From NCBI RefSeq assembly GCF_964023145.1, contig NZ_CAXIED010000001.1, forward strand, positions 1,240,001-1,304,000: DNA of 64,000 nt. Reading direction: 5' to 3'. The notes beneath the pieces are model-generated. The model was not told the DNA's origin. It searched no databases and saw only the letters and a program-made list of their open reading frames with translations. The position numbers were made by a program, and so were the translations under genes. Position 1 is the stretch's first letter, and each line of letters opens with the position of its first letter. Below are positions 37,054 through 47,800 of the stretch, piece by piece. The DNA is from Chlamydia sp. BM-2023 (lineage in GTDB: Bacteria; Chlamydiota; Chlamydiia; Chlamydiales; Chlamydiaceae).

Positions 37054-38595
37054 TTACAGAGGACGCCAACTTCTTCCGTCAGCTTGCAATAGTTCTTCTG
37101 CTTCTTTAGGCCCTGAAGATCCCGCAACATAGTTAGGAAAAATAACATCCGAAGAATCTTGTTCCCATCGTTTCAAAACAGGAGTGAAGAGTTCCCAGGC
37201 GGCCATAACTTCATCACTAGATGTGAATAATATCCTATCTCCTAAGATACAATCGCAAAGTAATCTTTCATATGCTTCGGGTGTTGTTGTTTTAAAGTAG
37301 CTGTCATAACGAAAATCCATTTTTACAGGACGTACAATATTGTTAGTTCCTGGGACTTTGCAATTAAATTTCAGAGCGACACCTTCGTCTGGTTGTATGC
37401 GAATAATTAAAAGATCATTTTCTATAGGGCATACAGAACAGGATTCCGCGGCAAATAAATTATAGTATGATTTTTTAAATGTTATAGAAATATCAGTGGA
37501 ACGTTTTGAGAGGCGTTTTCCAGCTCTCAGATAAAACGGGACGCCCAGCCAACGAGGATTATCGACAAACATTTTTAATGCTACGTAAGTCTCTACCATA
37601 GAATCTGGAGCAACGTTTTCTTCCTCACGATATCCAAGAACAGAAACTCCCTGTACTTCTCCAGGACCGTATTGTCCGCGAACAACATCTTTTTCAGAAA
37701 AGGCGCGTATTTTCTTAAGAATATTGATCTTTTCTTTTTTGATTTCTTCAGAGTTAAAAGCTGCTGGAGGTTCCATGGTTAATAAACATAAGAGCTGCAT
37801 CATATGGTTTTGAACCATATCCCGAAGCATTCCAGATTTTTCCCAGAGATTTCCTCGAGTGCCTATTCCGATACTTTCGCTGAGGCTAATTTGAACATGA
37901 TCGATGTATTGTGAATTCCAGCATGATTCAAATAGGGTGTTTGCAAAACGTATCGTAAGGATATTTTGAACAGTTTCTTTTCCTAAATAGTGATCTATAC
38001 GATAGACGGAATCTTCATTGAGATTTTGATCTATGCATTTTTGCAATTCTTGAGCACTTTGCAAATCTACTCCAAAGGGCTTTTCTATGATCACTCGTGA
38101 CCAGGGAAGTCCCTCACCTTGATTATGATAAAAAAGACCCTGCTTATTTATGTTCTCAATGATTTCTGGGAAGTAATTCGGAGGAGTAGATAAATAAAAT
38201 AGGCGATTTCCCTGAGTTCCGTAGGCTCTATCAATTTCTTCAAGTCTGTCTTTTAAAGAGGCGTATCCTTCGGAATGGGAAAAATTTGATTCATGATAAA
38301 ATATGCGAGATTCAAATTCTTCCCAGATGCGAATATCTAGCTCTTGAGCTCGTGAAAAACTTTGTAGAGCTTGTTTCATTTCTTCTCGAAATTGTTCGTG
38401 ACTCTTTTTTCTTCTTGCGAAGCCTACACAAACGAAATGCTCAGAAAGCCTACCTTCTTTAATTAAGTGGTAGAGGGCAGGGAAGAGTTTACGAGCGGTA
38501 AGATCTCCGGTAGCTCCAAAGATAACCATTACGCATGGAGGACATGGAGGTAGGATTCTCCCGCCATCTTGATTTTCATTACTTGTCGTTTCCAT
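37054..38595 (-). CDS. zwf: glucose-6-phosphate 1-dehydrogenase
   Basis: The first oxidative pentose phosphate enzyme, about 513 residues. The dinucleotide site is FGATGDLTARKLFPALY, the active-site signature is YRIDHYLGKETVQN, and the K and H of those motifs are present. The Pro/Cys-rich start before MVIFGATGDL is usual. It supplies NADPH for lipid and nucleotide synthesis. The gene is directly upstream of pgl and has a long leader of about 300 bases. The start chosen is the ATG at 38595; a GTG lies one codon upstream. Confidence 0.95.
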   Translation of the reverse strand: METTSNENQDGGRILPPCPPCVMVIFGATGDLTARKLFPALYHLIKEGRLSEHFVCVGFARRKKSHEQFREEMKQALQSFSRAQELDIRIWEEFESRIFYHESNFSHSEGYASLKDRLEEIDRAYGTQGNRLFYLSTPPNYFPEIIENINKQGLFYHNQGEGLPWSRVIIEKPFGVDLQSAQELQKCIDQNLNEDSVYRIDHYLGKETVQNILTIRFANTLFESCWNSQYIDHVQISLSESIGIGTRGNLWEKSGMLRDMVQNHMMQLLCLLTMEPPAAFNSEEIKKEKINILKKIRAFSEKDVVRGQYGPGEVQGVSVLGYREEENVAPDSMVETYVALKMFVDNPRWLGVPFYLRAGKRLSKRSTDISITFKKSYYNLFAAESCSVCPIENDLLIIRIQPDEGVALKFNCKVPGTNNIVRPVKMDFRYDSYFKTTTPEAYERLLCDCILGDRILFTSSDEVMAAWELFTPVLKRWEQDSSDVIFPNYVAGSSGPKEAEELLQADGRSWRPL

Positions 38596-38904
38596 CACTA
38601 TAGGAACCTCTTGACACAGATAAAAACGTTTAGAATAACAAAAAAGGAATAAAAGTACCTATGTGGAAACTTACTAATTTCCTGGGGGAGACCTAGCTAG
38701 GAGGAGAAGTAAACATTTTTATAAAATGTTCATTGGCTAATTTCTAGTGAATCCTTTCCTAAACAACACTTAAATACCTTTTTCATAAAAGCTTTCAAAC
38801 AATAAGAGGAAGCTTAGATCCTCAGCAATCTGTTTGAGTGCTGTATGGATATAAAAGTCCTAATAGTCCTTTAAAAACAAGATATTATTGATATTCCTAT
38901 GGGA
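38596..38904. other. gene-free stretch upstream of zwf
   Basis: About 310 bases with no open frame worth listing. It must hold the minus-strand zwf promoter and the end of the oppA transcript. Only a short GAGGA/TCCTC inverted repeat near 38805-38822 is seen, and I do not assign it a role. Confidence 0.45.
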
Positions 38905-40488
38905 TTAAGGAGCCTTCACATAACGAAAATCTACGACTCCTGTAGGAGAAAAACCAAGATTCGAGAGCTTTTTATTTAACGCGAAGTTGAAAGCATCATG
39001 ATAAATAGGCTCAATAATATGAACCGATTCTAGATATAGCGATGCCTGAGAAATAAGTTCCTGGCGTTTTTTTTGATCATTTTCCTTTTGAATTGTAGCT
39101 AGGAGAGATACGAAGTCTTTATTTTCTAGAATATAAGGAGGCACGCCTGAAGGATGAGCAAAAATAGTTAGGAACGCCATAGGATCTGAAAAATCGGCGA
39201 ACCATCCTCCCGTAGATACAGAAAACTGTCCGGAAGCTAATTCGCTTTGTAAAAGAGCAAATTCTTTTCCTGCGATAGAAATGGTAAATCCTAGGATATC
39301 TTTCCATTGTTCACGAATTAGCTGAACTAGCATAGCGCTTGCTGAAGAGCCTGCGGGGAAAACTAGAGAATGACTTTCCAGATCTTTTGCACAAATATTT
39401 AGCTCTTCAAGGGCTTCTTGAAATAGCTTTTTTGCTAAGTGTTTACGTTGTTCTTTTGAGGGAAGTGTTAAAACAGGGTACGTATGGATGCTGCTAGGCA
39501 ATAAATGTCGTGCTGGCTGGGCCCTATCTAAAAAGATTGTAGAAACTAAAGATTCTTTATCTAAGGCTAAAGCTAAAGCTTTTCTTAGTTTTGTATGATT
39601 TAGAGGAAACTTATTTATGTTAAAAGTTATCCAAGAGGTTCCTGCAACTTCAAAAGTTTGAAGATTTCCCTTTTTTTCTAAACGAGATAAAGCTTCTGAA
39701 GGAATGCGTTCTCCCCAGGGAGGTCCTTGCCAATGAAGCTTTCCTTGATTAAATAATAGAGACGCCGTGTTTGCATCAGGAATAAAATGTACTGTGATCT
39801 CTTGTGTTTTAACTTGCTTTTGATCGTAGTAGTACGGGTTTTTTTCAAGCTGCATCCATTGCTTATGTTTTATCTTTTTAGGATAAAAAGCCCCATTAGC
39901 AATAGGAAGTGCAATTTTTGAATTTCTTTGATTTTTATGAACAGGGAAGAAAATAGGTAAGGATAACAACTTTAAAAAGTGAGAAGTTGGCTCTTGCAGC
40001 TCAATAACTAGAGTTTTATCATCTTTCGCGTAAAAACCTGCCTGCTCAGAAGCGTTCCCTAAGGGATTTTTTTCTGCTTTTTTTATGGGATCAAAAGCAA
40101 ATTGATATACTCCGGTAACTTCATGATTTACAACTTGTTTCCAAGAAGAGATAAAATCGTCTGCTATGATGGGGTCGCCGTTACTCCAAAATGCTTGTCT
40201 TAAATGAAAAGTGTAAGTTTTCCCGTCGTCAGATAATGAATACCTTTCTGCAAGAGCAGGCTCGATTGCTCCTGTAAGAGTATTCTCCTGAACTAGACCT
40301 TCATAGATGTGTTTAATTAAATTAATATCAGAGAGCAGGCGCACTTCTCGGGGGTCTAAAGACCTTGGCTCGTCTCTCATGCTAATAGAAAGCTGATCTT
40401 GGGAACCCCGAAATTTCTTACATCCGTTTAATGTTAATGAGGAGGAAATGAGGATTCCGAGAAAGATTCCCATTGATATCTTGCGCAT
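38905..40488 (-). CDS. OppA-type oligopeptide-binding lipoprotein
   Basis: A periplasmic solute-binding protein of 527 residues, family 5 of ABC binding proteins. The signal peptide ends in the lipobox LTLNGC, so it is lipid-anchored. The family signature is visible near [25 protein letters not shown], and the middle contains [14 protein letters not shown] and the usual large two-lobe sequence. No permease or ATPase is adjacent, so it likely shares an opp transporter elsewhere. Its start overlaps the end of tsaD by 55 bases. Confidence 0.87.
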   Translation of the reverse strand: MRKISMGIFLGILISSSLTLNGCKKFRGSQDQLSISMRDEPRSLDPREVRLLSDINLIKHIYEGLVQENTLTGAIEPALAERYSLSDDGKTYTFHLRQAFWSNGDPIIADDFISSWKQVVNHEVTGVYQFAFDPIKKAEKNPLGNASEQAGFYAKDDKTLVIELQEPTSHFLKLLSLPIFFPVHKNQRNSKIALPIANGAFYPKKIKHKQWMQLEKNPYYYDQKQVKTQEITVHFIPDANTASLLFNQGKLHWQGPPWGERIPSEALSRLEKKGNLQTFEVAGTSWITFNINKFPLNHTKLRKALALALDKESLVSTIFLDRAQPARHLLPSSIHTYPVLTLPSKEQRKHLAKKLFQEALEELNICAKDLESHSLVFPAGSSASAMLVQLIREQWKDILGFTISIAGKEFALLQSELASGQFSVSTGGWFADFSDPMAFLTIFAHPSGVPPYILENKDFVSLLATIQKENDQKKRQELISQASLYLESVHIIEPIYHDAFNFALNKKLSNLGFSPTGVVDFRYVKAP

Positions 40489-41468
40489 GGAGAAACCGTT
40501 AATTTCGTTTTGCTTGAGAGAAACAACTCTCGTCCTAACCCTGCAATCATGGCAGCATTATCTGTGCATAACTTAGATGAAGGAAAGTATAAAGGCAAAT
40601 CCAGAGTCTCGCGTAATAAGTTTTGGAAATACTTATTATTTGCTACTCCGCCACCAATGAGTATGGATCTGCACGAAAATGTTTTTATAATACTGGGAAG
40701 TTTTTGCGCAATAGTTGTAAATGCCGCCTGTTGAAAAGAAGCTGCGATATCATTTTTTTGGCTTTGAGAAAGCTCTGGAAGAGGGGAGCGGTTATTGCTG
40801 TTATTTCCTTTAATAGCATAGAGAACCGCTGTTTTTAGACCACTAAATGATAGGTCATAACCAGGAACCTTAGAAGCAGAAAAAGGATAAGATGTTGTGC
40901 ATCCATCTGCTGCCATTTTTTCTATTAATGAGCCTCCGGGATAAGGGAGACTCAAAAATCTTGCCACCTTATCAAAAGTTTCTCCTATAGCATCGTCTCG
41001 CGTCTTTCCAATAAGCTTATATGTTAGAGGATCTTCCATGAAAAACATCGCAGTGTGGGCACCAGAAACCACTATGCCTAAAGCTGGAAATTCTATGTTT
41101 TCAGCTTCCATATAAGCTGCGTAAAGGTGCGCTTCAACATGATTAACTCCAATCATAGGTTTTTGGCATCCCAAGGCGAGACCTTTAGCAAAATTCACGC
41201 CTATGGACAGGGAGCCTATAAGACCTGGAGTCGTGGTTACTGCAATGAGGCCAATATCGTCAAGAGAGACACCAGACTCTTTTAATGCTGTATTCACGAC
41301 TGAGGGAAATACTTGAAGATGTGCTCGAGAAGCCATCTCAGGGACCACACCTCCATAGGAAGCGTGCTCTTCTTGAGAGGCAACTACGTTGGAGATTATC
41401 TTGCCACTAGCGTCTACCAAAGCACAAGCTGTCTCATCACAGGAGCTTTCCAACCCAAGGGTAAGCAT
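40434..41468 (-). CDS. tsaD: tRNA N6-threonylcarbamoyladenosine transferase TsaD
   Basis: It transfers threonylcarbamoyl from the TC-AMP made by the Sua5-type enzyme onto A37 of ANN-reading tRNAs. The ASKHA-fold start [12 protein letters not shown], the metal-binding [10 protein letters not shown] histidines and the YPGG and GGGVANN segments are clear. Length is 344 residues. The ATG at 41468 gives the usual MLTLGLESS start; upstream codons are unlikely. It overlaps the OppA-type gene downstream, so both should be on one message. Confidence 0.94.
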   Translation of the reverse strand: MLTLGLESSCDETACALVDASGKIISNVVASQEEHASYGGVVPEMASRAHLQVFPSVVNTALKESGVSLDDIGLIAVTTTPGLIGSLSIGVNFAKGLALGCQKPMIGVNHVEAHLYAAYMEAENIEFPALGIVVSGAHTAMFFMEDPLTYKLIGKTRDDAIGETFDKVARFLSLPYPGGSLIEKMAADGCTTSYPFSASKVPGYDLSFSGLKTAVLYAIKGNNSNNRSPLPELSQSQKNDIAASFQQAAFTTIAQKLPSIIKTFSCRSILIGGGVANNKYFQNLLRETLDLPLYFPSSKLCTDNAAMIAGLGRELFLSSKTKLTVSPCARYQWESFSESSFPPH

Positions 41469-41552
41469 AAAAACCAAAGAAAAATATAAAGTAGTGTTCT
41501 ATAGTAAAAGGGAGTTCTCAATATCATCAAGGAAAACTTCACGAGAGTGGTC

Positions 41553-41996
41553 ATGAAAAAAAAAGTAGCGGTTGACGAGGCTTTAAAAAAAATTCTAAGT
41601 AGGGAAGGCGCTTCGACTCAAGAAGAAATTTGTGAAAAACTCTCTTTATTAGGAGTAGCAATCACCCAATCTTCAGTATCACGTTGGTTGCGTCGCGTCC
41701 ACGCTATAAAAGTCCCCGGTGAAAAGGGAGCTCGCTATGCTTTACCCCCATCTGTTGATGATTCTGGAATTAGGCACCTAGTCCTCTCTATCCGCCACAA
41801 TTCTTCTCTCATAGTCATTCATACTGCCCCAGGATCGGCATCGTGGATAGCAAGCCTCATTGATAAAAAGTTTGCGGAAAGTATTTTAGGCACTTTAGCT
41901 GGAGACGATACAATTTTTGCGACCCCCATCGACGAATCAATGATTTCCTTGATAGTTAAAGATATAGAAAACTTCTTGCTAGTTTTTTCTGATTAA
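41553..41996 (+). CDS. argR: arginine repressor ArgR
   Basis: An arginine-responsive repressor of 147 residues. The N-terminal winged helix has [36 protein letters not shown]; the C-terminal half has the hexamer/arginine-binding region [20 protein letters not shown] and [13 protein letters not shown]. It is divergent from tsaD and 46 bases upstream of glnP, in the same direction. In chlamydiae ArgR has been reported to control the glnPQ arginine transporter, and ArgR-box-like sites lie in the gap between them. Confidence 0.93.
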   Translation: MKKKVAVDEALKKILSREGASTQEEICEKLSLLGVAITQSSVSRWLRRVHAIKVPGEKGARYALPPSVDDSGIRHLVLSIRHNSSLIVIHTAPGSASWIASLIDKKFAESILGTLAGDDTIFATPIDESMISLIVKDIENFLLVFSD

Positions 41997-41997
41997 T

Positions 41998-42036
41998 TGC
42001 ATGATTATGCTTTAGGGTTAGATAAATATGCATTTC
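41998..42036 (+). promoter_or_regulatory. two candidate ARG-box-like half-site pairs before glnP
   Basis: TGCAT-4-ATGCT (41998-42011) and TAAAT-4-ATTTC (42023-42036) have the geometry of ArgR half-sites (TNNAT, four bases, ATNNA). Their centres are 25 bases apart rather than the 21 typical of E. coli pairs, so the match is imperfect. They sit 7 to 45 bases upstream of the glnP start. Confidence 0.4.
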
Positions 42037-42042
42037 TAGTTT

Positions 42043-42696
42043 ATGGAACACTTGGTTGCTACAACAAAGGTGCTTCTACGTGGATGCGGGTACACGCTGT
42101 TTGTCAGCGGAATCTCCATACTCTGTGGCTCCTTATTAGGTTTAGTTATTGGAACGGTGACTTCGCGTTATTTTCCATGTCGCATTACTCGATGGTTAGG
42201 GAATCTTTACGTCACAGTAATTCGCGGCACACCTCTGTTCATTCAAATTCTTATTTTTTATTTTGGGCTCCCTTCTGTAATTAGGTTAGATCCCACGCCA
42301 TTAATGGCAGGACTAATAGCCTTAAGTATCAACTCTTCAGCTTATCTTGCAGAAAATATTCGAGGTGGAATTAACGCTCTATCTGTAGGCCAGTGGGAGT
42401 CAGCGAAAGTATTGGGATACAAGAAGTCGCAAATTTTCGTTTATATCATCTATCCTCAAGTTTTTAAAAATATCTTACCTTCTTTAACTAATGAGTTTGT
42501 CGCGTTAATTAAAGAGAGTAGTATTTTAATGGTTGTTGGCGTTCCTGAACTTACTAAGGTAAGCAAAGATATTGTCTCTAGAGAGTTGAATCCTATGGAG
42601 ATGTATAGCATTTGCGCTGGTTTATATTTGCTAATGACATCGTTATTTTCTTATGTTGCTAGATTGTTGGAAAAAAGGAGGGGTTATGACTGTTAA
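42043..42696 (+). CDS. glnP: polar amino-acid ABC transporter permease
   Basis: An inner-membrane permease of the His/Glu/Gln/Arg importer group, 217 residues with about five spans. Near the N-terminus FVSGISILCGSLLGLVIG, and in the middle IRGTPLFIQILIFYFGLP and INSSAYLAENIRGGINALSVGQWESAKVLGYKKSQ, are diagnostic. The last motif is the EAA loop. The operon position and the argR neighbour point to arginine import. glnQ starts 11 bases before it ends. Confidence 0.9.
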   Translation: MEHLVATTKVLLRGCGYTLFVSGISILCGSLLGLVIGTVTSRYFPCRITRWLGNLYVTVIRGTPLFIQILIFYFGLPSVIRLDPTPLMAGLIALSINSSAYLAENIRGGINALSVGQWESAKVLGYKKSQIFVYIIYPQVFKNILPSLTNEFVALIKESSILMVVGVPELTKVSKDIVSRELNPMEMYSICAGLYLLMTSLFSYVARLLEKRRGYDC

Positions 42697-43366
42697 GGTT
42701 AGAAATCTGGGATATTCCATAAACAACAAGCACATTTTATCCAAAGTATCATTCTCTTTAGAAGAGGGGCATATCACCCTATTTGTTGGTAAAAGTGGAT
42801 CTGGAAAGACAACAATACTAAGAGCTCTTGTAGGATTGATAGAGCCCTCTTGCGGGGATATTGCTATTGAAGGAGAAACACCTGCTTTAGTTTTTCAACA
42901 ACCTGAACTATTCCCTCATATGACGGTTTTGGGAAATTGCATGCATCCTCAGATTATTGTTAAACATAGAACTAATGAAGAAGCTAGGGATCGTGCTTTT
43001 GATCTTTTAAAGCTTTTAGCTATTGAGGATATCGCTGAAAGTTACCCTTTTCAGCTTTCTGGAGGGCAAAAACAGCGTGTGGCTATTGTACGTTCCCTAT
43101 GTATGGATAAGCGTACGTTACTATTTGACGAGCCCACATCAGCTTTGGACCCCTTTTCCACCTCTGCATTTAAGCGGCTTTTAGAATCTTTAAGAGATCA
43201 AAATCTTACGTTGGCAGTTTCTACCCACGACATGCAGTTTGTTCAAGGTTGCCTAGATCGCGTGTATCTCGTGGATCAGGGAGAAATTATCAGTACCTAT
43301 GATAAACGCTATGGCGATTTAGATAGTGAACACCCATTGAATCTCTATTTAAACTCTACAAGATAA
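42686..43366 (+). CDS. glnQ: polar amino-acid ABC transporter ATP-binding protein
   Basis: The ATPase of the glnPQ importer, 226 residues. Walker A is VGKSGSGKTT, the signature LSGGQKQRVAIVRSL, Walker B LLFDEPTSALDP, and the switch histidine is in STHD. The ATG at 42686 is strongly preferred: AAGGAGGGG lies immediately upstream, overlapping the end of glnP. A longer frame from 42653 lacks such a site. No binding protein gene follows, so it is encoded elsewhere. Confidence 0.94.
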   Translation: MTVKVRNLGYSINNKHILSKVSFSLEEGHITLFVGKSGSGKTTILRALVGLIEPSCGDIAIEGETPALVFQQPELFPHMTVLGNCMHPQIIVKHRTNEEARDRAFDLLKLLAIEDIAESYPFQLSGGQKQRVAIVRSLCMDKRTLLFDEPTSALDPFSTSAFKRLLESLRDQNLTLAVSTHDMQFVQGCLDRVYLVDQGEIISTYDKRYGDLDSEHPLNLYLNSTR

Positions 43367-43375
43367 TCTTGGATA

Positions 43376-43401
43376 TTACAGCTGCATAGCTGCAGCTGTA
43401 A
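43376..43401. terminator. perfect hairpin between glnQ and the tail-fibre-like gene
   Basis: TTACAGCTGCA and TGCAGCTGTAA form a perfect 11-bp stem with a TAGC loop between convergent genes. It has only a short AT-rich tail on either side, so a bidirectional terminator is likely. Confidence 0.65.
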
Positions 43402-43405
43402 ATTG

Positions 43406-44773
43406 TTAGTACTTTCTCCAGCTACACGATAACTCTGCTTGCATAATATAGAGATCCTGCAAGGACCATTCCGTTTTTTCGTCATTTTCAACTTGTATAG
43501 ATATACCTGAACAATTGCTATTAACTATAAATGTCTTGGCATCGCCAGGGGTCAGTTCTACAATATCATAGCTCTGCCCTCGCAGTACCATAGTTCCTGT
43601 TTGCGTAAGTGGTATACGCTGATAGCTTGTTTTTTCTTGGAGTTGTTTTTTACGATTCCAATTAGCTTGTTCATAGTATACTCGAAGTTTTACACTCGGA
43701 TTCTTATAGTCTAAAATTGAGGGGAGTAAAGCCTTTAAAGTAAGGTCCCAGGTATATATTCCAGGATATTTCCCATATAAGATGTCATCCTGAATCATAA
43801 AACACTGACAATCTTCATTCATCTGAGTATATTTAAGGGAACTTATAGGAAATATTCCTGAACAAGAGGAACTTTTTGCCCCCCAGGTAAATCCAATTAA
43901 TCCTTCTGAAAGCAAATCTATAGGAAGAGAATTTTCAAGAAGATAATTCAAACCCGTGGAATATAATAGATTTCCTTCCATAGATGGCGGGGATAATGGG
44001 GATAATGGCTCTAAAGTGGGTTCATAGCTATTTTTACTTGCCAAGTACTTTTCTAAATACTCCAAAGATATGGCATCTGAACGTTCTTTAGGATCTCCCA
44101 CCCCTGCAAGTCTATTCCCATTCATATCAACAGCACCATGAAATTTCCCACCAGATACCGGCATCATCTGAAATTGTACGGAGGTAATATCTGCATCGTG
44201 TTTTTTTACTTTTGTATGTGTTTCCGTAAGATCATCTAAAATAGGACGCAATTGCGCTCCTAAGTATCCTACAGATACAGCATGAGAATCTTTGGCTATT
44301 TCAGGAGTCTCTAAACCACAAATCGCATGAGCATTCATGTTTATATCTCCATACATCACACCGCCGTATGCTGAAAGGAACTTCTGATAAATCTCTAGTA
44401 ATATAGATTGTACAAGGTAATTATGATCGTTTACCGAAGAATCTATACCCTCCTCTAAAAGGATCTTTAAATCTTTAAGTTCATCTAGGAGATCTTGTAT
44501 CGAGATCTTCATAAGATTCATATCTCTTTCTAAAGATACAATTTTGTCCTCGCTATTTTTATTGCTTAAATTATCAATATCTTGGGAGTGACTATCTAAA
44601 ATTGTCCTAATTTCTTGAATGTTATCGCAAACACTACTGATATCTATATTTTCAGATGTTGTCGTATGCTTAGCGAACTTTTCTACTACGCTTATCGTCT
44701 TTTGAAGCAGAGAGGTTAAAGGTTCTTTGTTTTGGTTGGATGTAGGATGAAAGAAAGAATTACGCTTTCTCAT
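43406..44773 (-). CDS. tail-fibre-like protein with coiled-coil stalk and two hinge repeats
   Basis: A 455-residue protein, longer relative of the three genes at 22158-24650. The N-terminal 110 residues are a charged coiled coil. Two copies of the phage tail-fibre hinge follow, at about residues 136-175 (YGDINMNAHAICGLETP) and 206-247 (GGKFHGAVDMNGNRLAGVGDP); the second is nearly perfect, with the D-A-x-S-x-x-Y-x-x-x-Y-L ending. The last 200 residues look like a beta-rich globular tip with YPGIYTWDLTLKAL. No signal peptide is seen, so type III secretion or surface display by another route would be needed. No phage genes adjoin it. Confidence 0.72.
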   Translation of the reverse strand: MRKRNSFFHPTSNQNKEPLTSLLQKTISVVEKFAKHTTTSENIDISSVCDNIQEIRTILDSHSQDIDNLSNKNSEDKIVSLERDMNLMKISIQDLLDELKDLKILLEEGIDSSVNDHNYLVQSILLEIYQKFLSAYGGVMYGDINMNAHAICGLETPEIAKDSHAVSVGYLGAQLRPILDDLTETHTKVKKHDADITSVQFQMMPVSGGKFHGAVDMNGNRLAGVGDPKERSDAISLEYLEKYLASKNSYEPTLEPLSPLSPPSMEGNLLYSTGLNYLLENSLPIDLLSEGLIGFTWGAKSSSCSGIFPISSLKYTQMNEDCQCFMIQDDILYGKYPGIYTWDLTLKALLPSILDYKNPSVKLRVYYEQANWNRKKQLQEKTSYQRIPLTQTGTMVLRGQSYDIVELTPGDAKTFIVNSNCSGISIQVENDEKTEWSLQDLYIMQAELSCSWRKY

Positions 44774-44860
44774 AGTTTTGTCTCATAAAAATAATTAATT
44801 ACTAATTTCGTACATTAGTAAACGATTTAATTAATAAAAATATTATTTATTATTAATTTA

Positions 44861-47800
44861 TTAATTATTTTCTTGTGTAGACTCTTGCTGTTTTTCCCAG
44901 GGCAAAGGCGATACCGTTTGCGGAGGAGTAGAGTCTCCTAAAGAAGAGAAGAGCTTATCCGCCAAACTATTGAACGGGCTGGCTATGGTATAGCTTTTTA
45001 GCAGGGCAATACGTGCATAGGCTGAAGACCAGTCAACTTCTGGGGAAGATATAGATCCTCGAATTTTGATGAGGAAAAAGTTTTTCGTTTTTAGAGATGT
45101 GTTATGGAAGTATTTTTTAATAACTTCAGGATCGATACCCAAAGTCATAGAAATTCGATCTTTAATAATATCTGTTTTTCCCCATAGGGCAAGGCGTATT
45201 CTGTTATCGATCAAAGCGTCAAACCGCTTACAAATAATCGTACCTTTTTGAACTGAGAAAAAGATGGGGGTGAACCACGACTCTACGAATTGTTTGTTTT
45301 CTTCGATATCAAGAAATTGAAATAGGTCATACATAGTTCCTGTATTGGCTATAGAAATTTTCCCGAAGTCTAAAATTGCCGATTGAATATGAAACTCCTC
45401 AAAGGAATATGGCGAGATCGGAAGATAGAAATTTTGTTTGTTTACGTGGAGCAAAACAGGATGTTGCGAGTAGGCGCTTCCCGAAATTAATGGGTTAAAT
45501 TCTTGGAAGAAAGCTCGATTAATTTCTTCATTAATTTGTAATGTTGCTGTGAGATCATCTTCTAAAAGGATAGCCTTTTCTGTAAGAATAAGAGGAATAT
45601 AGGCTTGAAGATTTGCAGAATCCACACGTACGGTAATGGGTCCCTGACCATGTAAAAAGTGATGGTTAATACCTACATTAATTCTAGGGCCTGCTAAAGA
45701 GGAAATCTTCACTTTTACATCTGGAGAAATAGGAAAAATCCCCGTGATGAATGATGAGGGGATGTATTTCCAATCAGCAGTTTGGATAAATTCCCTTTTG
45801 GAAGGGTTTAGTAAGTGTTCTGCTGACCCCTTAATGAGGAATTCTGCGGATGTTTTACTATCTTGACTTGGAGCTAGACAGCTTCCCTGTAGGTCATACT
45901 GAACTTTAGTATCTAGATTATTCGAGTATATAGATCCTGATAGATTGTTGATAATGAATGTTTCTTTAGAAATATGATCATAGAAAATTAAAGGGTTTGT
46001 CGATAGGGAGCCTTCAAAACCTCCCTCTGTAAGCAAAGAAAGGCAGGATAATCCTGTTTTATGCTCAGCACAAGAAAGTTTAGAGATGTCTAATCTGGCA
46101 ACTGCTGTTCTATGAAGTGTGCACGAGGGGAAACACGAAGCATTCTCAAAAAATGACGTGTACCGTTCTGGAGTGATTTCCCATTGTAGCATCCCTTGAG
46201 TTTTTGAAGACAACGTCAACGAATTGTCCATTATGAGTTTTACATCACCTCGAAGAGCTTCTGTTTTCAAGGAGGCTATAAGAACCAGCTGGTCTTCTTC
46301 TTTGGGATTATAGTTAAGAGAAAATGTCATACTTCCCGTAGGGCCAACGTAAGTAGATAAGCAGGCTTCTTTCTGTTGTATTCTTAAAACCCTATCAACA
46401 GGGAAGTCTATAACCTCCCCAGAACTTTGGATCTTGATATTCTGGATGTCTATAGGTTTTTCAACATCTATAACAGACACTAAAACATCAGGAATAAGAA
46501 CACGTGAAGGGGGAAGTTTAGAATCCTCAGGATCCTCAATCATCAACTGTAAATTTCCCTTTGTTAAAGACTTTCCCCCGTCAGTATGGAAAGAAAAGCT
46601 GGCCTTTGTAAGTTGTAATGGAGTTAGGACAGGGGAAATCATACTTAGAGGTAATGATGTCAGCTTTCCATGAACTAATGTTGAACAAGTCTCTGGTTTT
46701 ATAGACTCATTAGGCTTCCCAAATTTTCCATGAATGAAAACCTCATTTTCTCCTGCGGTAATTTTCCCTGAAAACTTGGGGAAATAAATATGTTTCTGAG
46801 AAAAATGAACTTTCCCTGAAAAACTTGCTTCAGCATAGGAAAAATGCTCTGAGAAGTCTTTCTTTAATTTCTCCCCGAGATGGTATGTAGCATCACCTTG
46901 AAATAGCATTGTTTGTAGTGTTCCTGAAAACGAGCTTCTTATTTTTAATAAGGAGTTATCAAGATCTGCGAAAGCTGTAAGTTGGGAATTTTTGTATTCA
47001 CCTCGTACTTCTAAAGAATAATAGGGAACTTCTAAGGGGATATTAACTACAAAAGGCCTGGGGAACAATGCCCTTAAATAAGTATGAGGCAACATAGACT
47101 GTTGCAAGAGAAATTCAGTACGTTGTTTTTTATTATCAATGGTCATACTACCATTAACATAAGACTGAGCCGCTCCTCCAAATACAGCTACTGAAGATCC
47201 TCTTATATATGTGTATCGGGAGGTTTTGTTAATAGATACTTCTGCATTTTTCATCTGCACGGAAAGATTAGGATCTTTCGGAGACAAAGCAACTGATGGA
47301 AGAGATGCCTTGAGGGAAATTTCCATATTTTTCCATCTTGTAATATCTAGAGGAATGGAAGCTGTAGAAATATGCGCGCGAATTTGCTGACTAGAAATTT
47401 TTGTGGGAATAGCAAGGATTTCAGACCATAAAGAAGAGGCTATTTTAGGCTGTAGCTCTATAAAGGAGGGGCTTCCTTCTACAATATGCAAAGTAGACTG
47501 ATGTATATACCCTTGAAGCTTAGCTTGCGATTGGGTTCCCTGAACTGTTGCCGTCATAAGAATTTTCCCATTGGCATGGGCTGCGGCAGCTTCTAAATCG
47601 ATAACATCTTCTTCAGAAAGAACGCGGTCGCAAATCGGGTGGGCTATAAAAAGCTTAAAAAAAGAGACAGGAACAGAATGCAGCTCTGCTTTTATATTCA
47701 CCTTAGGAGAGAGTATACTTTCTATAAACACTCTTCCTGTGACATTACCTTCTGTGGCCACTCCCTTAACTATAAACTTCTCGGGGGTCTTTTCAATATA

